29,682 bases of DNA from an uncultured Rhodospirillaceae bacterium (lineage in GTDB: Bacteria; Pseudomonadota; Alphaproteobacteria; CAAGCB01; CAG-977): contig URSF01000030.1 of the NCBI GenBank assembly GCA_900550445.1, forward strand, positions 1-29,682, given 5' to 3'. Both the position numbers and the translations under genes were made by a program. Shown here piece by piece: positions 23,789-29,682 of this stretch. Each line of letters starts with the position of its first letter. Positions within the stretch are counted from its first letter, which is position 1. Under the pieces are notes generated by a model. It saw only the letters and a list, made by a program, of their open reading frames with translations. It did no database searches and was not told where the DNA came from.

Positions 23789-25312
23789 ATGGTCGCCCGC
23801 ATTTCTACCGTCGCTTTCAAAGGCATAGACGTTCTGCCCATTACGGCAGAGGTTCATATTGCCAACGGCCTGCCGGCATTCACAATCGTCGGACTGCCTG
23901 ACAAAGCCGTCGGCGAAAGCAAGGAACGCGTCCGTGCCGCCATGAGCTCGATCGGACTGGCGCTGCCGTCCAAAAGAATCACCGTCAATCTGGCTCCGGC
24001 GGACGTTATCAAGGAAGGATCGCACTTTGACCTGCCGATCGCGGTCGGCCTGTTATGCGCGATGGGCGTTATTCCCGCCGAACAATTTGACCGTTTATGC
24101 GTTATGGGCGAACTGGGGCTTGACGGCCGGATCGCCCCCGTGGCGGGAGTCTTGCCCGCCGCGGTGTCCGCGACGGCGCAGGATCAGGGCTTCGTTTGTC
24201 CGCGCCGGCAAGGTCCGGAAGCCGCCTGGTCGGGAAACAAAAACATCATTGCCCCCGATTCTCTTTCCGAACTGATTTTATGTTTTAAAGAAGGCAAAGT
24301 CCTGCCGCCGCCCGTCCCCGGAAAAATAGACTCTCCCGCCGTTTTCGCAGACATGAAAGAAATCAAGGGACAGGAAAACGCCAAACGCGCGGCGGAAATC
24401 GCGGCCGCCGGCGGACATAATCTGCTGATGATCGGTCCGCCCGGATCCGGCAAATCAATGCTGGCGGCACGCATACCGGGCTTGCTGCCGCCCTTGACGA
24501 CAAAAGAAATTCTGGAAGTCAGCATGATTCATTCCGTCGCCGGTTTGCTGCGCGACGGCAGCCTGATCACGCAGCGTCCTTTTCGCGCACCGCATCATTC
24601 GGCGTCCATGCCCGCTTTGATCGGCGGCGGCCAGAAAGCCCGCCCCGGCGAGATTTCTTTGGCGCACAAAGGCGTTTTATTTTTGGACGAACTGCCCGAA
24701 TTTTCACGCGTCGCTCTCGATTCCCTGCGCCAGCCTCTGGAAACCGGCGAAGTTTCGGTTGCCAGAGTCAGCATGCATGTCACTTATCCGGCGCAGTTCC
24801 AACTGATCGCCGCCATGAATCCCTGCCGATGCGGTTATCTGGGCGTCAACGGTCAGGAATGTTCGCGCGCGCCCAAATGCGGCGAAGAATATCAGGCGCG
24901 AATATCAGGGCCTTTGTTTGACAGAATCGATCTGCACGTGGAAGTCCCCGCCGTCGTTCCCTGGGATCTGGCTAAAGCGCAGGAAGGCGAAAGTTCCGCC
25001 GTTGTCGCCGCCCGAGTGGCTGCCGCTTTGGACCGACAGAAACGGCGTTACGAAAAACTGGCGCCCGATTCGGACATAACGAAAAACGCACAGGCGTCGG
25101 GCAGCATTTTGGAACAAACCGTCCTGTTGACGCCGGACGCTTCCGACCTATTGGTCAAAGCCGCGGAAAAAATGCGCTTGTCCGCCCGCGGATATCACCG
25201 TGTTCTGCGCGTCGCCCGAACGATCGCCGATTTAGCCGGCAGTGACGATATCCGGCCGGCCCATATTGCGGAAGCTCTGTCTTACCGCCGCATTATCCAC
25301 GGTAAAGAATAA
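23789..25312 (+). CDS. comM: ComM/YifB family AAA+ ATPase (Mg-chelatase-like)
   Basis: ComM is a hexameric DNA helicase that promotes branch migration during natural transformation. The 507 residues fit the family. The N-terminal domain has GLPAFTIVGLPDKAVGESKERV (28-49) and NLAPADVIKEG (67-77). The AAA+ module has Walker A GPPGSGKS (216-223) and Walker B LFLDE (297-301). The MNPCRCGY block (343-350) holds two of four Cys (346, 348, 358, 364) that could bind a metal. The C-terminal part has the conserved LSARGYHRVLRVARTIADL. It starts at ATG 23789, 5 nt after the small lipoprotein gene, and the response regulator follows 12 nt later. Other competence genes are not in the window, so its presence alone does not prove transformability. 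Confidence 0.95.
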   Translation: MVARISTVAFKGIDVLPITAEVHIANGLPAFTIVGLPDKAVGESKERVRAAMSSIGLALPSKRITVNLAPADVIKEGSHFDLPIAVGLLCAMGVIPAEQFDRLCVMGELGLDGRIAPVAGVLPAAVSATAQDQGFVCPRRQGPEAAWSGNKNIIAPDSLSELILCFKEGKVLPPPVPGKIDSPAVFADMKEIKGQENAKRAAEIAAAGGHNLLMIGPPGSGKSMLAARIPGLLPPLTTKEILEVSMIHSVAGLLRDGSLITQRPFRAPHHSASMPALIGGGQKARPGEISLAHKGVLFLDELPEFSRVALDSLRQPLETGEVSVARVSMHVTYPAQFQLIAAMNPCRCGYLGVNGQECSRAPKCGEEYQARISGPLFDRIDLHVEVPAVVPWDLAKAQEGESSAVVAARVAAALDRQKRRYEKLAPDSDITKNAQASGSILEQTVLLTPDASDLLVKAAEKMRLSARGYHRVLRVARTIADLAGSDDIRPAHIAEALSYRRIIHGKE

Positions 25313-25324
25313 GGGGAAAAACAT

Positions 25325-26035
25325 ATGGATCAGGGACAAGAACGTTCTTTAAACACGCCGCTGATTTTGGTTGTCGACGACGATACGCGCCTGCGCAGGT
25401 TGCTGCAGAAATTTTTATCCGAAAACGGATTCAGAGTGTTTTCCGCCGCCAATACGGCCGAAGCCGACGAAATGATGTCCTGGTATGTTTTTGATCTGCT
25501 GGTTGTTGACGTTATGATGCCCGGCGAAACGGGAATCGAATTTACCAAACGCCTGCGCGGATCGGGCCAAAACGTTCCCGTTTTGATTTTAACGGCGATG
25601 GGAGAAACCGACGACCGTATTTCGGGGCTGGAATCCGGGGCGGACGATTATTTGTCAAAACCGTTTGAACCGCGGGAATTGCTGCTGCGGATCAACAGTA
25701 TCCTGCGCCGCGTTATGAGCAAACCGCCTGAAAAGCAAAAGGCCGAAGTCAAATTCGGCGTTCATCGTTATGATCTGGACGAACATGTTTTATACCGCGG
25801 TTCGGAACGTATCCGCCTGCCTTTGGCCGAATCCGCTTTGCTGCAGCTGCTGGCCGAACGCGCGGGACAGGATATTTCACGCGAAGAACTGGCGCAAAAA
25901 ACGGGAAACGAAACGAATTTAAGAACAATTGACGTGCAAATCACGCGGCTGCGCCGGAAAATCGAACCGGACGCGGGCGCGCCGCGTTATATTCAGACAA
26001 TCAGAGGGAAAGGTTATTCCCTGATCCCGGATTAA
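25325..26035 (+). CDS. OmpR-family response regulator
   Basis: This 236-residue protein has an N-terminal receiver domain with acidic residues D18-D20, phosphoacceptor D62 (VVDVMMPGE), T90 and K112 (SKPF). The C-terminal half (about 140-236) is a winged-helix DNA-binding domain ending IQTIRGKGYSL, the OmpR/PhoB hallmark. ATG 25325 follows comM by 12 nt with an AAGGGG site, and the sensor kinase starts 10 nt downstream. The signal and target genes cannot be told from sequence. Confidence 0.95.
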   Translation: MDQGQERSLNTPLILVVDDDTRLRRLLQKFLSENGFRVFSAANTAEADEMMSWYVFDLLVVDVMMPGETGIEFTKRLRGSGQNVPVLILTAMGETDDRISGLESGADDYLSKPFEPRELLLRINSILRRVMSKPPEKQKAEVKFGVHRYDLDEHVLYRGSERIRLPLAESALLQLLAERAGQDISREELAQKTGNETNLRTIDVQITRLRRKIEPDAGAPRYIQTIRGKGYSLIPD

Positions 26036-26045
26036 GGAGCCGATT

Positions 26046-27380
26046 ATGGATTTTTCATTTAAAGATTTTATCCGTTACTGCCGCCTTCGTTTTCTGCCGC
26101 GCAGATTGTGGTCGCGCGCTATTCTGATCCTGGTTCTTCCCGTCGTTTTAATTCAGACGGTCAGCGGCATTTTATTTTACGACAATCACTGGCAGAACGT
26201 CAGCCGCCGGCTGGCTTTGGGCATTGTTTCGGACATCAAGGGGGCGTTTGCCCTTTACGACGCTTTTCCCGCCGAACAAGACAGAAAAACGATCGTGCGG
26301 GAATTCAGATCTTCCGCGGAACTGGATATCCGCTTTTTTGAACCGCAGGAACTGCCGGAAAAAATCAAAATCAAATCGGACGCACGCACGGCGGAACTGA
26401 TCCCCGCTTTGTACACGCTGGGACACCCTTTCACACTGCGCAACCTGACCGAAGAAAGAAGCGTTCTAATTACGTTTTACCTGCCGGATTACACGGCGGA
26501 AGTTCTGCTGCCTTATAAAAAGTTTTTTTCTTCAACGACTTATGTTTTCGCTTTGTGGGTTTTGTTTTCTTCTCTGCTGTTCACGGGGATTGCCGTTTTG
26601 TTTCTGCGTAACCAGATCAGGCCCGTTTTACGTCTGGCGGCGGCGGCGAAAAATTTCGGTCTGGGACGGGATATCGACAATTTCAAACCCGAAGGCGCCA
26701 CCGAAGTCCGCCAGGCGGCGATTTCTTTTCTGCAGATGCGCGACAGGATCCGGCGCCATATCGAAGAACGCACCCGAATGCTGGCGGGCGTTTCCCATGA
26801 TCTGCGCACGCCGCTGACACGCATGCGCCTGCAGCTGGCAATGATGGACAAAGACGACAACATCGAAAACCTGCAGGAAGACGTGTCCGAAATGGAACGT
26901 ATGGTCAACGGTTATCTGGATTTTGCCCGCGGCGAAGGTAAAGAAAAAATCGAATCGACGGACATCGGCAAATTAATTTCGGAAACTCTGGCCGGCCTGC
27001 ACAAAAACGGTTTATCCGTGCAGTTTATCTGCAATTCTTCGTTAACCATGGATATCCGGCGCAACGATTTGAAACGGTGTTTATGGAATCTGGTGACAAA
27101 CGCCGGACGGTACGGAACAATGATCAACGTAACAATGACGACGGCCGATAAAACGCTGGAAATCGCGGTAGAAGACAACGGCCCCGGCATTCCGGCGGAA
27201 AAACGCGAAGATGTTTTCAAAGCCTTTTACCGGCTTGACGAATCGCGCAACATAGAAACGGGCGGCGTCGGATTGGGACTGACAATCACGCGCGACATTG
27301 TCGTCGCGCACGGCGGAAAAATCTATATGGAAGACAGCACGCTGGGCGGATTAAGAGTCGTTATGCTGTTCCCGATTTAA
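26046..27380 (+). CDS. EnvZ-like sensor histidine kinase
   Basis: This 444-residue inner-membrane kinase partners the response regulator upstream. It has a membrane segment at about 24-46, a periplasmic sensor of about 115 residues, a second segment at about 163-187 and a HAMP linker (about 188-240). The H-box is GVSHDLRTPLTRMRLQL with phosphoacceptor H251. The ATP-binding domain shows N352 (LVTNAGRYG), the G1 box EDNGPGIP (376-383), F394 and the G2 box GGVGLGL (406-412). This H-box form is typical of EnvZ-type kinases that also have phosphatase activity. The stimulus is unknown. AAGGAG precedes ATG 26046. Confidence 0.95.
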   Translation: MDFSFKDFIRYCRLRFLPRRLWSRAILILVLPVVLIQTVSGILFYDNHWQNVSRRLALGIVSDIKGAFALYDAFPAEQDRKTIVREFRSSAELDIRFFEPQELPEKIKIKSDARTAELIPALYTLGHPFTLRNLTEERSVLITFYLPDYTAEVLLPYKKFFSSTTYVFALWVLFSSLLFTGIAVLFLRNQIRPVLRLAAAAKNFGLGRDIDNFKPEGATEVRQAAISFLQMRDRIRRHIEERTRMLAGVSHDLRTPLTRMRLQLAMMDKDDNIENLQEDVSEMERMVNGYLDFARGEGKEKIESTDIGKLISETLAGLHKNGLSVQFICNSSLTMDIRRNDLKRCLWNLVTNAGRYGTMINVTMTTADKTLEIAVEDNGPGIPAEKREDVFKAFYRLDESRNIETGGVGLGLTITRDIVVAHGGKIYMEDSTLGGLRVVMLFPI

Positions 27381-27401
27381 AATCACGATTAGATTTATTC
27401 G

Positions 27402-27422
27402 AAAAAGACTATCTCTTTTTTT
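27402..27422 (+). terminator. Weak A/T-rich hairpin after the sensor kinase
   Basis: AAAAAGA (27402-27408) pairs with TCTTTTT (27414-27420) over a 5-nt loop, with two further T. Low GC makes it a doubtful terminator. Confidence 0.3.
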
Positions 27423-27449
27423 CAAATTCGAGTACACTCCTGATGTTTC

Positions 27450-27467
27450 GGAATCAATGTTGATTCC
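27450..27467. promoter_or_regulatory. Perfect palindrome upstream of pckG (possible operator)
   Basis: GGAATCAA (27450-27457) and TTGATTCC (27460-27467) form an 8-bp inverted repeat with a 2-nt centre, 26 nt ahead of the pckG start. The size and position suit a dimeric repressor site. The cognate regulator is unknown. Confidence 0.45.
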
Positions 27468-27492
27468 TTATTTTAGAAATAGAGGTAAGGTA

Positions 27493-29331
27493 ATGCAGAC
27501 AAATTATACACCTGAAAAAACCCAGAATGAAAAATTGGTTTCCTGGGTCGAAAAGATGGCTGAGTTATGCCAACCCGATTCCGTTCACTGGTGTGACGGA
27601 TCCAAAGAAGAAAACGACGCTTTGTGCGACTTGCTGGTCAAAAAAGGGACGTTCATAAAGTTAAATGAAAAGAAACGCCCGAACAGCTACCTTGCCCGAT
27701 CCAATCCGTCTGACGTCGCCCGCGTTGAATCGCGCACGTTTATTTGTTCGGAACGCGAAATTGACGCCGGTCCGACGAACAACTGGGCCAATCCGAAAGA
27801 AATGCGCGAAAAATTAAATTCATTGTTCAAGGGCTGCATGAAGGGCCGGACAATGTATGTTATTCCCTTTTCCATGGGGCCGCTGGGATCTCATATCGCC
27901 AAAATCGGCGTTGAAATCACCGATTCGCCGTACGTTGTTGTCAACATGGCGATTATGGCTCGCACGGGACAGAAAGTGCTGGATATCCTGGGTAAAGACG
28001 GCGCCTTTATTCCCTGCATGCATTCCGTAGGCATGCCGCTGGAAGCCGGCAAACCCGATGTGGCTTGGCCGTGCAATCCCGAAAACACTTATATTACGCA
28101 CTTCCCCGAAACCCGCGAAATCTGGTCGTTCGGTTCCGGTTACGGCGGAAACGCCCTGTTGGGCAAAAAATGTCTGGCTTTGCGCATCGCGACGGTTCAG
28201 GCGCGTGACGAAGGCTGGCTGGCAGAACACATGCTGATTGTCGGCATTGAAAATCCGCAGGGTGAAAAAACGTATGTTTCCGCCGCGTTCCCCAGCGCTT
28301 GCGGCAAAACGAATCTGGCCATGCTGATTCCGCCCGCTTCGTTCAAAGGTTGGAAAGTCTGGACGGTCGGCGACGATATTGCATGGATTAAACCGGGCAA
28401 AGACGGCCGCCTGTACGCCATTAATCCGGAAGCCGGATTCTTCGGCGTTGCTCCGGGAACTTCGGAAAAAACGAACTACAACGCGATGCAGTCCTGCCGC
28501 GCCAATACGATTTTCACAAACGTAGCACTGACCGATGACGGTGACGTGTGGTGGGAAGGAATGACAGATGAAAAACCGGCGCACCTGATTGACTGGAAAG
28601 GCAACGATTGGACGCCTGCTTCCGAAACGCCGGCGGCGCACCCGAATGCGCGCTTTACGGCGCCGGCGCGCCAGTGCCCGACGATTGACCCCGACTGGGA
28701 AAATCCGGAAGGCGTTCCCATTTCCGCCTTTATTTTCGGCGGCCGTTTAGCACATAACACACCGCTGGTTTATCAGTCGTTCAACTGGAGCCATGGTGTT
28801 TATCTGGCGGCAACGATGGGATCCGAAAAAACAGCAGCGGCCGAAGGCGCCGGCGGTATCCGCCGCGATCCGTTCGCCATGCTGCCGTTCTGCGGATACA
28901 ATATGGCCGATTACTGGTCTCACTGGCTGGAAATGAAACGTCTGGCTCCGTATGCGCCAAAGATTTTCCGTGTCAACTGGTTCCGCAAAGACGAAAACGG
29001 TCATTTCATGTGGCCGGGATACGGTGACAACCTGCGCGTTTTGAAATGGATCATTGACCGTGTTCATGACCGCGTCGGTGCTCAGGAAGGTCCTGTCGGT
29101 TTGATGCCTTATTATAAAGATCTGGATTTGACCGGATTGGATTATACCGAAGAAAAATTCAAAGATCTGATGGCGATTGACAAAGCCGAAGGATTAAAAG
29201 ATACGGAAGATCAGGCTAAATACTTCCGTCCGTTCGTTGAACAGCAGCGCCTGCCGAAGGAATTTATTTCCGAATTAAGCCTGTTGTCATTGCGTTTTGA
29301 ACGTTCGGACGAAGAATGGAAACCTGTCTAG
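27493..29331 (+). CDS. pckG: Phosphoenolpyruvate carboxykinase (GTP)
   Basis: The enzyme interconverts oxaloacetate and phosphoenolpyruvate using GTP/GDP, at the entry to gluconeogenesis or as a route to oxaloacetate. I choose ATG 27493 (612 residues, the normal family length), after an AGAGGTAAGG ribosome site; an in-frame ATG at 27457 lies in the palindrome. Visible motifs are ARVESRTF (76-83), YGGNALLGKKC (217-227), the P-loop FPSACGKTN (266-274) with the reactive Cys270 of the GTP class, the metal site GDDIAW (293-298), FFGVAPGT, and the nucleotide-binding FIFGGRLAHNTPLVYQSFNW region. The ATP-type enzyme is unrelated in these motifs, so the GTP class is certain. It is a single gene with its own terminator. 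Confidence 0.97.
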   Translation: MQTNYTPEKTQNEKLVSWVEKMAELCQPDSVHWCDGSKEENDALCDLLVKKGTFIKLNEKKRPNSYLARSNPSDVARVESRTFICSEREIDAGPTNNWANPKEMREKLNSLFKGCMKGRTMYVIPFSMGPLGSHIAKIGVEITDSPYVVVNMAIMARTGQKVLDILGKDGAFIPCMHSVGMPLEAGKPDVAWPCNPENTYITHFPETREIWSFGSGYGGNALLGKKCLALRIATVQARDEGWLAEHMLIVGIENPQGEKTYVSAAFPSACGKTNLAMLIPPASFKGWKVWTVGDDIAWIKPGKDGRLYAINPEAGFFGVAPGTSEKTNYNAMQSCRANTIFTNVALTDDGDVWWEGMTDEKPAHLIDWKGNDWTPASETPAAHPNARFTAPARQCPTIDPDWENPEGVPISAFIFGGRLAHNTPLVYQSFNWSHGVYLAATMGSEKTAAAEGAGGIRRDPFAMLPFCGYNMADYWSHWLEMKRLAPYAPKIFRVNWFRKDENGHFMWPGYGDNLRVLKWIIDRVHDRVGAQEGPVGLMPYYKDLDLTGLDYTEEKFKDLMAIDKAEGLKDTEDQAKYFRPFVEQQRLPKEFISELSLLSLRFERSDEEWKPV

Positions 29332-29351
29332 GTTTTTCTATAAACTAAAAG

Positions 29352-29377
29352 AAAGGCGGATTTTTCCGCCTTTTTTT
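29352..29377 (+). terminator. Rho-independent terminator after pckG
   Basis: A 9-bp stem (29352-29360 with 29365-29373, AAAGGCGGA/TCCGCCTTT) with a T4 loop is followed by further T to 29377. Confidence 0.92.
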
Positions 29378-29394
29378 GTTTTAGACTTGTTTCT

Positions 29395-29424
29395 TTGATA
29401 TTTTTTTAGGAAAATGCTTAAAAT
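29395..29424 (+). promoter_or_regulatory. Candidate promoter of the Tyr/Glu repeat protein gene
   Basis: TTGATA (29395-29400) and TAAAAT (29419-29424) are 18 nt apart; each differs from consensus by one base. The start codon is 31 nt downstream of the -10 box. Confidence 0.6.
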
Positions 29425-29455
29425 ATAAAAGATCTTTTACGGGAGCTTTTCATTA

Positions 29456-29682
29456 ATGCCAGAACAAACAAACACTACGGCCGCAACAGAAGAAGTCGAA
29501 TACGAATATGTCGAAGTGCCGGAAGGCGAAGCAGCAGAGTATGAATATGTAGAAGTACCGGAAGGCGATAATATTCAATATGAATACGTCGAAGCTCCCG
29601 CGACCGAAGCGCCTGCTGCCGGGGAAGCGGTTGAATATGAATACGTCGAAGCTCCTGCGGCCGAAGCACCCGCTGCCGGGGA
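29456..29682 (+). CDS. Acidic EYEYVE-repeat protein, N-terminal part (runs off window)
   Basis: ATG 29456 lies 10 nt after GGGAG (29441-29445) and opens a frame still open at the right edge (75 full codons). The protein begins MPEQTNTTAATEEVEY and then repeats a YEYVE core four times: twice as EYEYVEVPEG units of 13 residues, then as longer units ending in APAAEAPAAGE-like Ala/Pro/Glu linkers. It is very acidic and almost free of positive charge, so probably disordered or extended in this part. No signal peptide is visible. I do not recognise the family; the downstream domain is outside the window. Confidence 0.8.
   Translation, partial: MPEQTNTTAATEEVEYEYVEVPEGEAAEYEYVEVPEGDNIQYEYVEAPATEAPAAGEAVEYEYVEAPAAEAPAAG
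29579..29682 (+). repeat. 57-nt coding repeat in the EYEYVE protein
   Basis: A unit starting TATGAATACGTCGAAGCTCC at 29579 recurs at 29636 (period 57 nt) with only a few silent or conservative changes. The array probably continues beyond the window. Confidence 0.8.

Noticed and set aside
27820..28641. A 273-codon minus-strand open frame opposite pckG
   Set aside because: It is antisense to a highly conserved enzyme and its translation is Arg/Phe/His-rich with no recognisable motif.
1..29682. tRNA genes, rRNA, CRISPR arrays, insertion sequences or attachment sites
   Set aside because: I found no tRNA T-loop signature with a matching acceptor stem, no spaced direct-repeat array, no transposase and no integrase.

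Overview
This window is about 29.7 kb from a bacterial chromosome and looks like an alphaproteobacterium, probably host-associated or gut-type. That placement is inferred from gene content, not from a marker gene: a ComM/YifB ATPase in line with an OmpR/EnvZ-type two-component pair, a circularly permuted ATP-grasp plus alpha-E pair, two aminopeptidase N paralogues, MutY, a GTP-type PEP carboxykinase and a stand-alone flavodiiron protein. Base composition is mid-range, genes are tightly packed, most starts have an AGGAG-like ribosome site, and no tRNA, rRNA, insertion sequence or CRISPR array is visible.

Layout. 1-1332: the C-terminal end of a Cys-rich tandem-repeat protein, then an unknown Lys-rich protein with a hydrophobic hairpin, each followed by a clear terminator. 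1458-7489 (minus): a flavodiiron protein, preceded by a three-gene operon of an exported unknown protein, a pentapeptide-repeat protein and a VirD4/TraG-type type IV coupling ATPase. 7561-15664 (minus): two pepN paralogues in the same orientation that bracket a Slam-type outer-membrane translocon and its apparent surface-lipoprotein client. 15739-17462: a cold-shock-like/DUF805 membrane fusion and, divergently, mutY. 17463-18387: a non-coding stretch and a hypothetical gene behind a consensus-like promoter. 18526-20968: an adenine methyltransferase overlapping a PD-(D/E)xK endonuclease, a type II restriction-modification system. 20977-23377 (minus): alpha-E and ATP-grasp proteins. 23493-27380: a small lipoprotein, comM, a response regulator and a sensor kinase in one likely operon. 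27493-29331: pckG. 29456 to the right edge: the start of an acidic Tyr/Glu-rich repeat protein.

The most unusual part is the Slam/lipoprotein cassette. The lipoprotein gene has an LLAGC lipobox and a C-terminal end typical of TbpB-like barrels, and the next gene has the TPR plus 14-strand-barrel plan of Slam. Upstream of the lipoprotein, a TTGACA box and a TAAGAT box are separated by a run of 13 G, one A and 6 G on the coding strand. This is the layout of a slippage-controlled, phase-variable promoter, so the cassette may be a switchable surface display system. Second in interest are the operon joining a type IV coupling ATPase to a pentapeptide-repeat protein, and three helically phased TTGTCCA repeats over the promoter of the first pepN.
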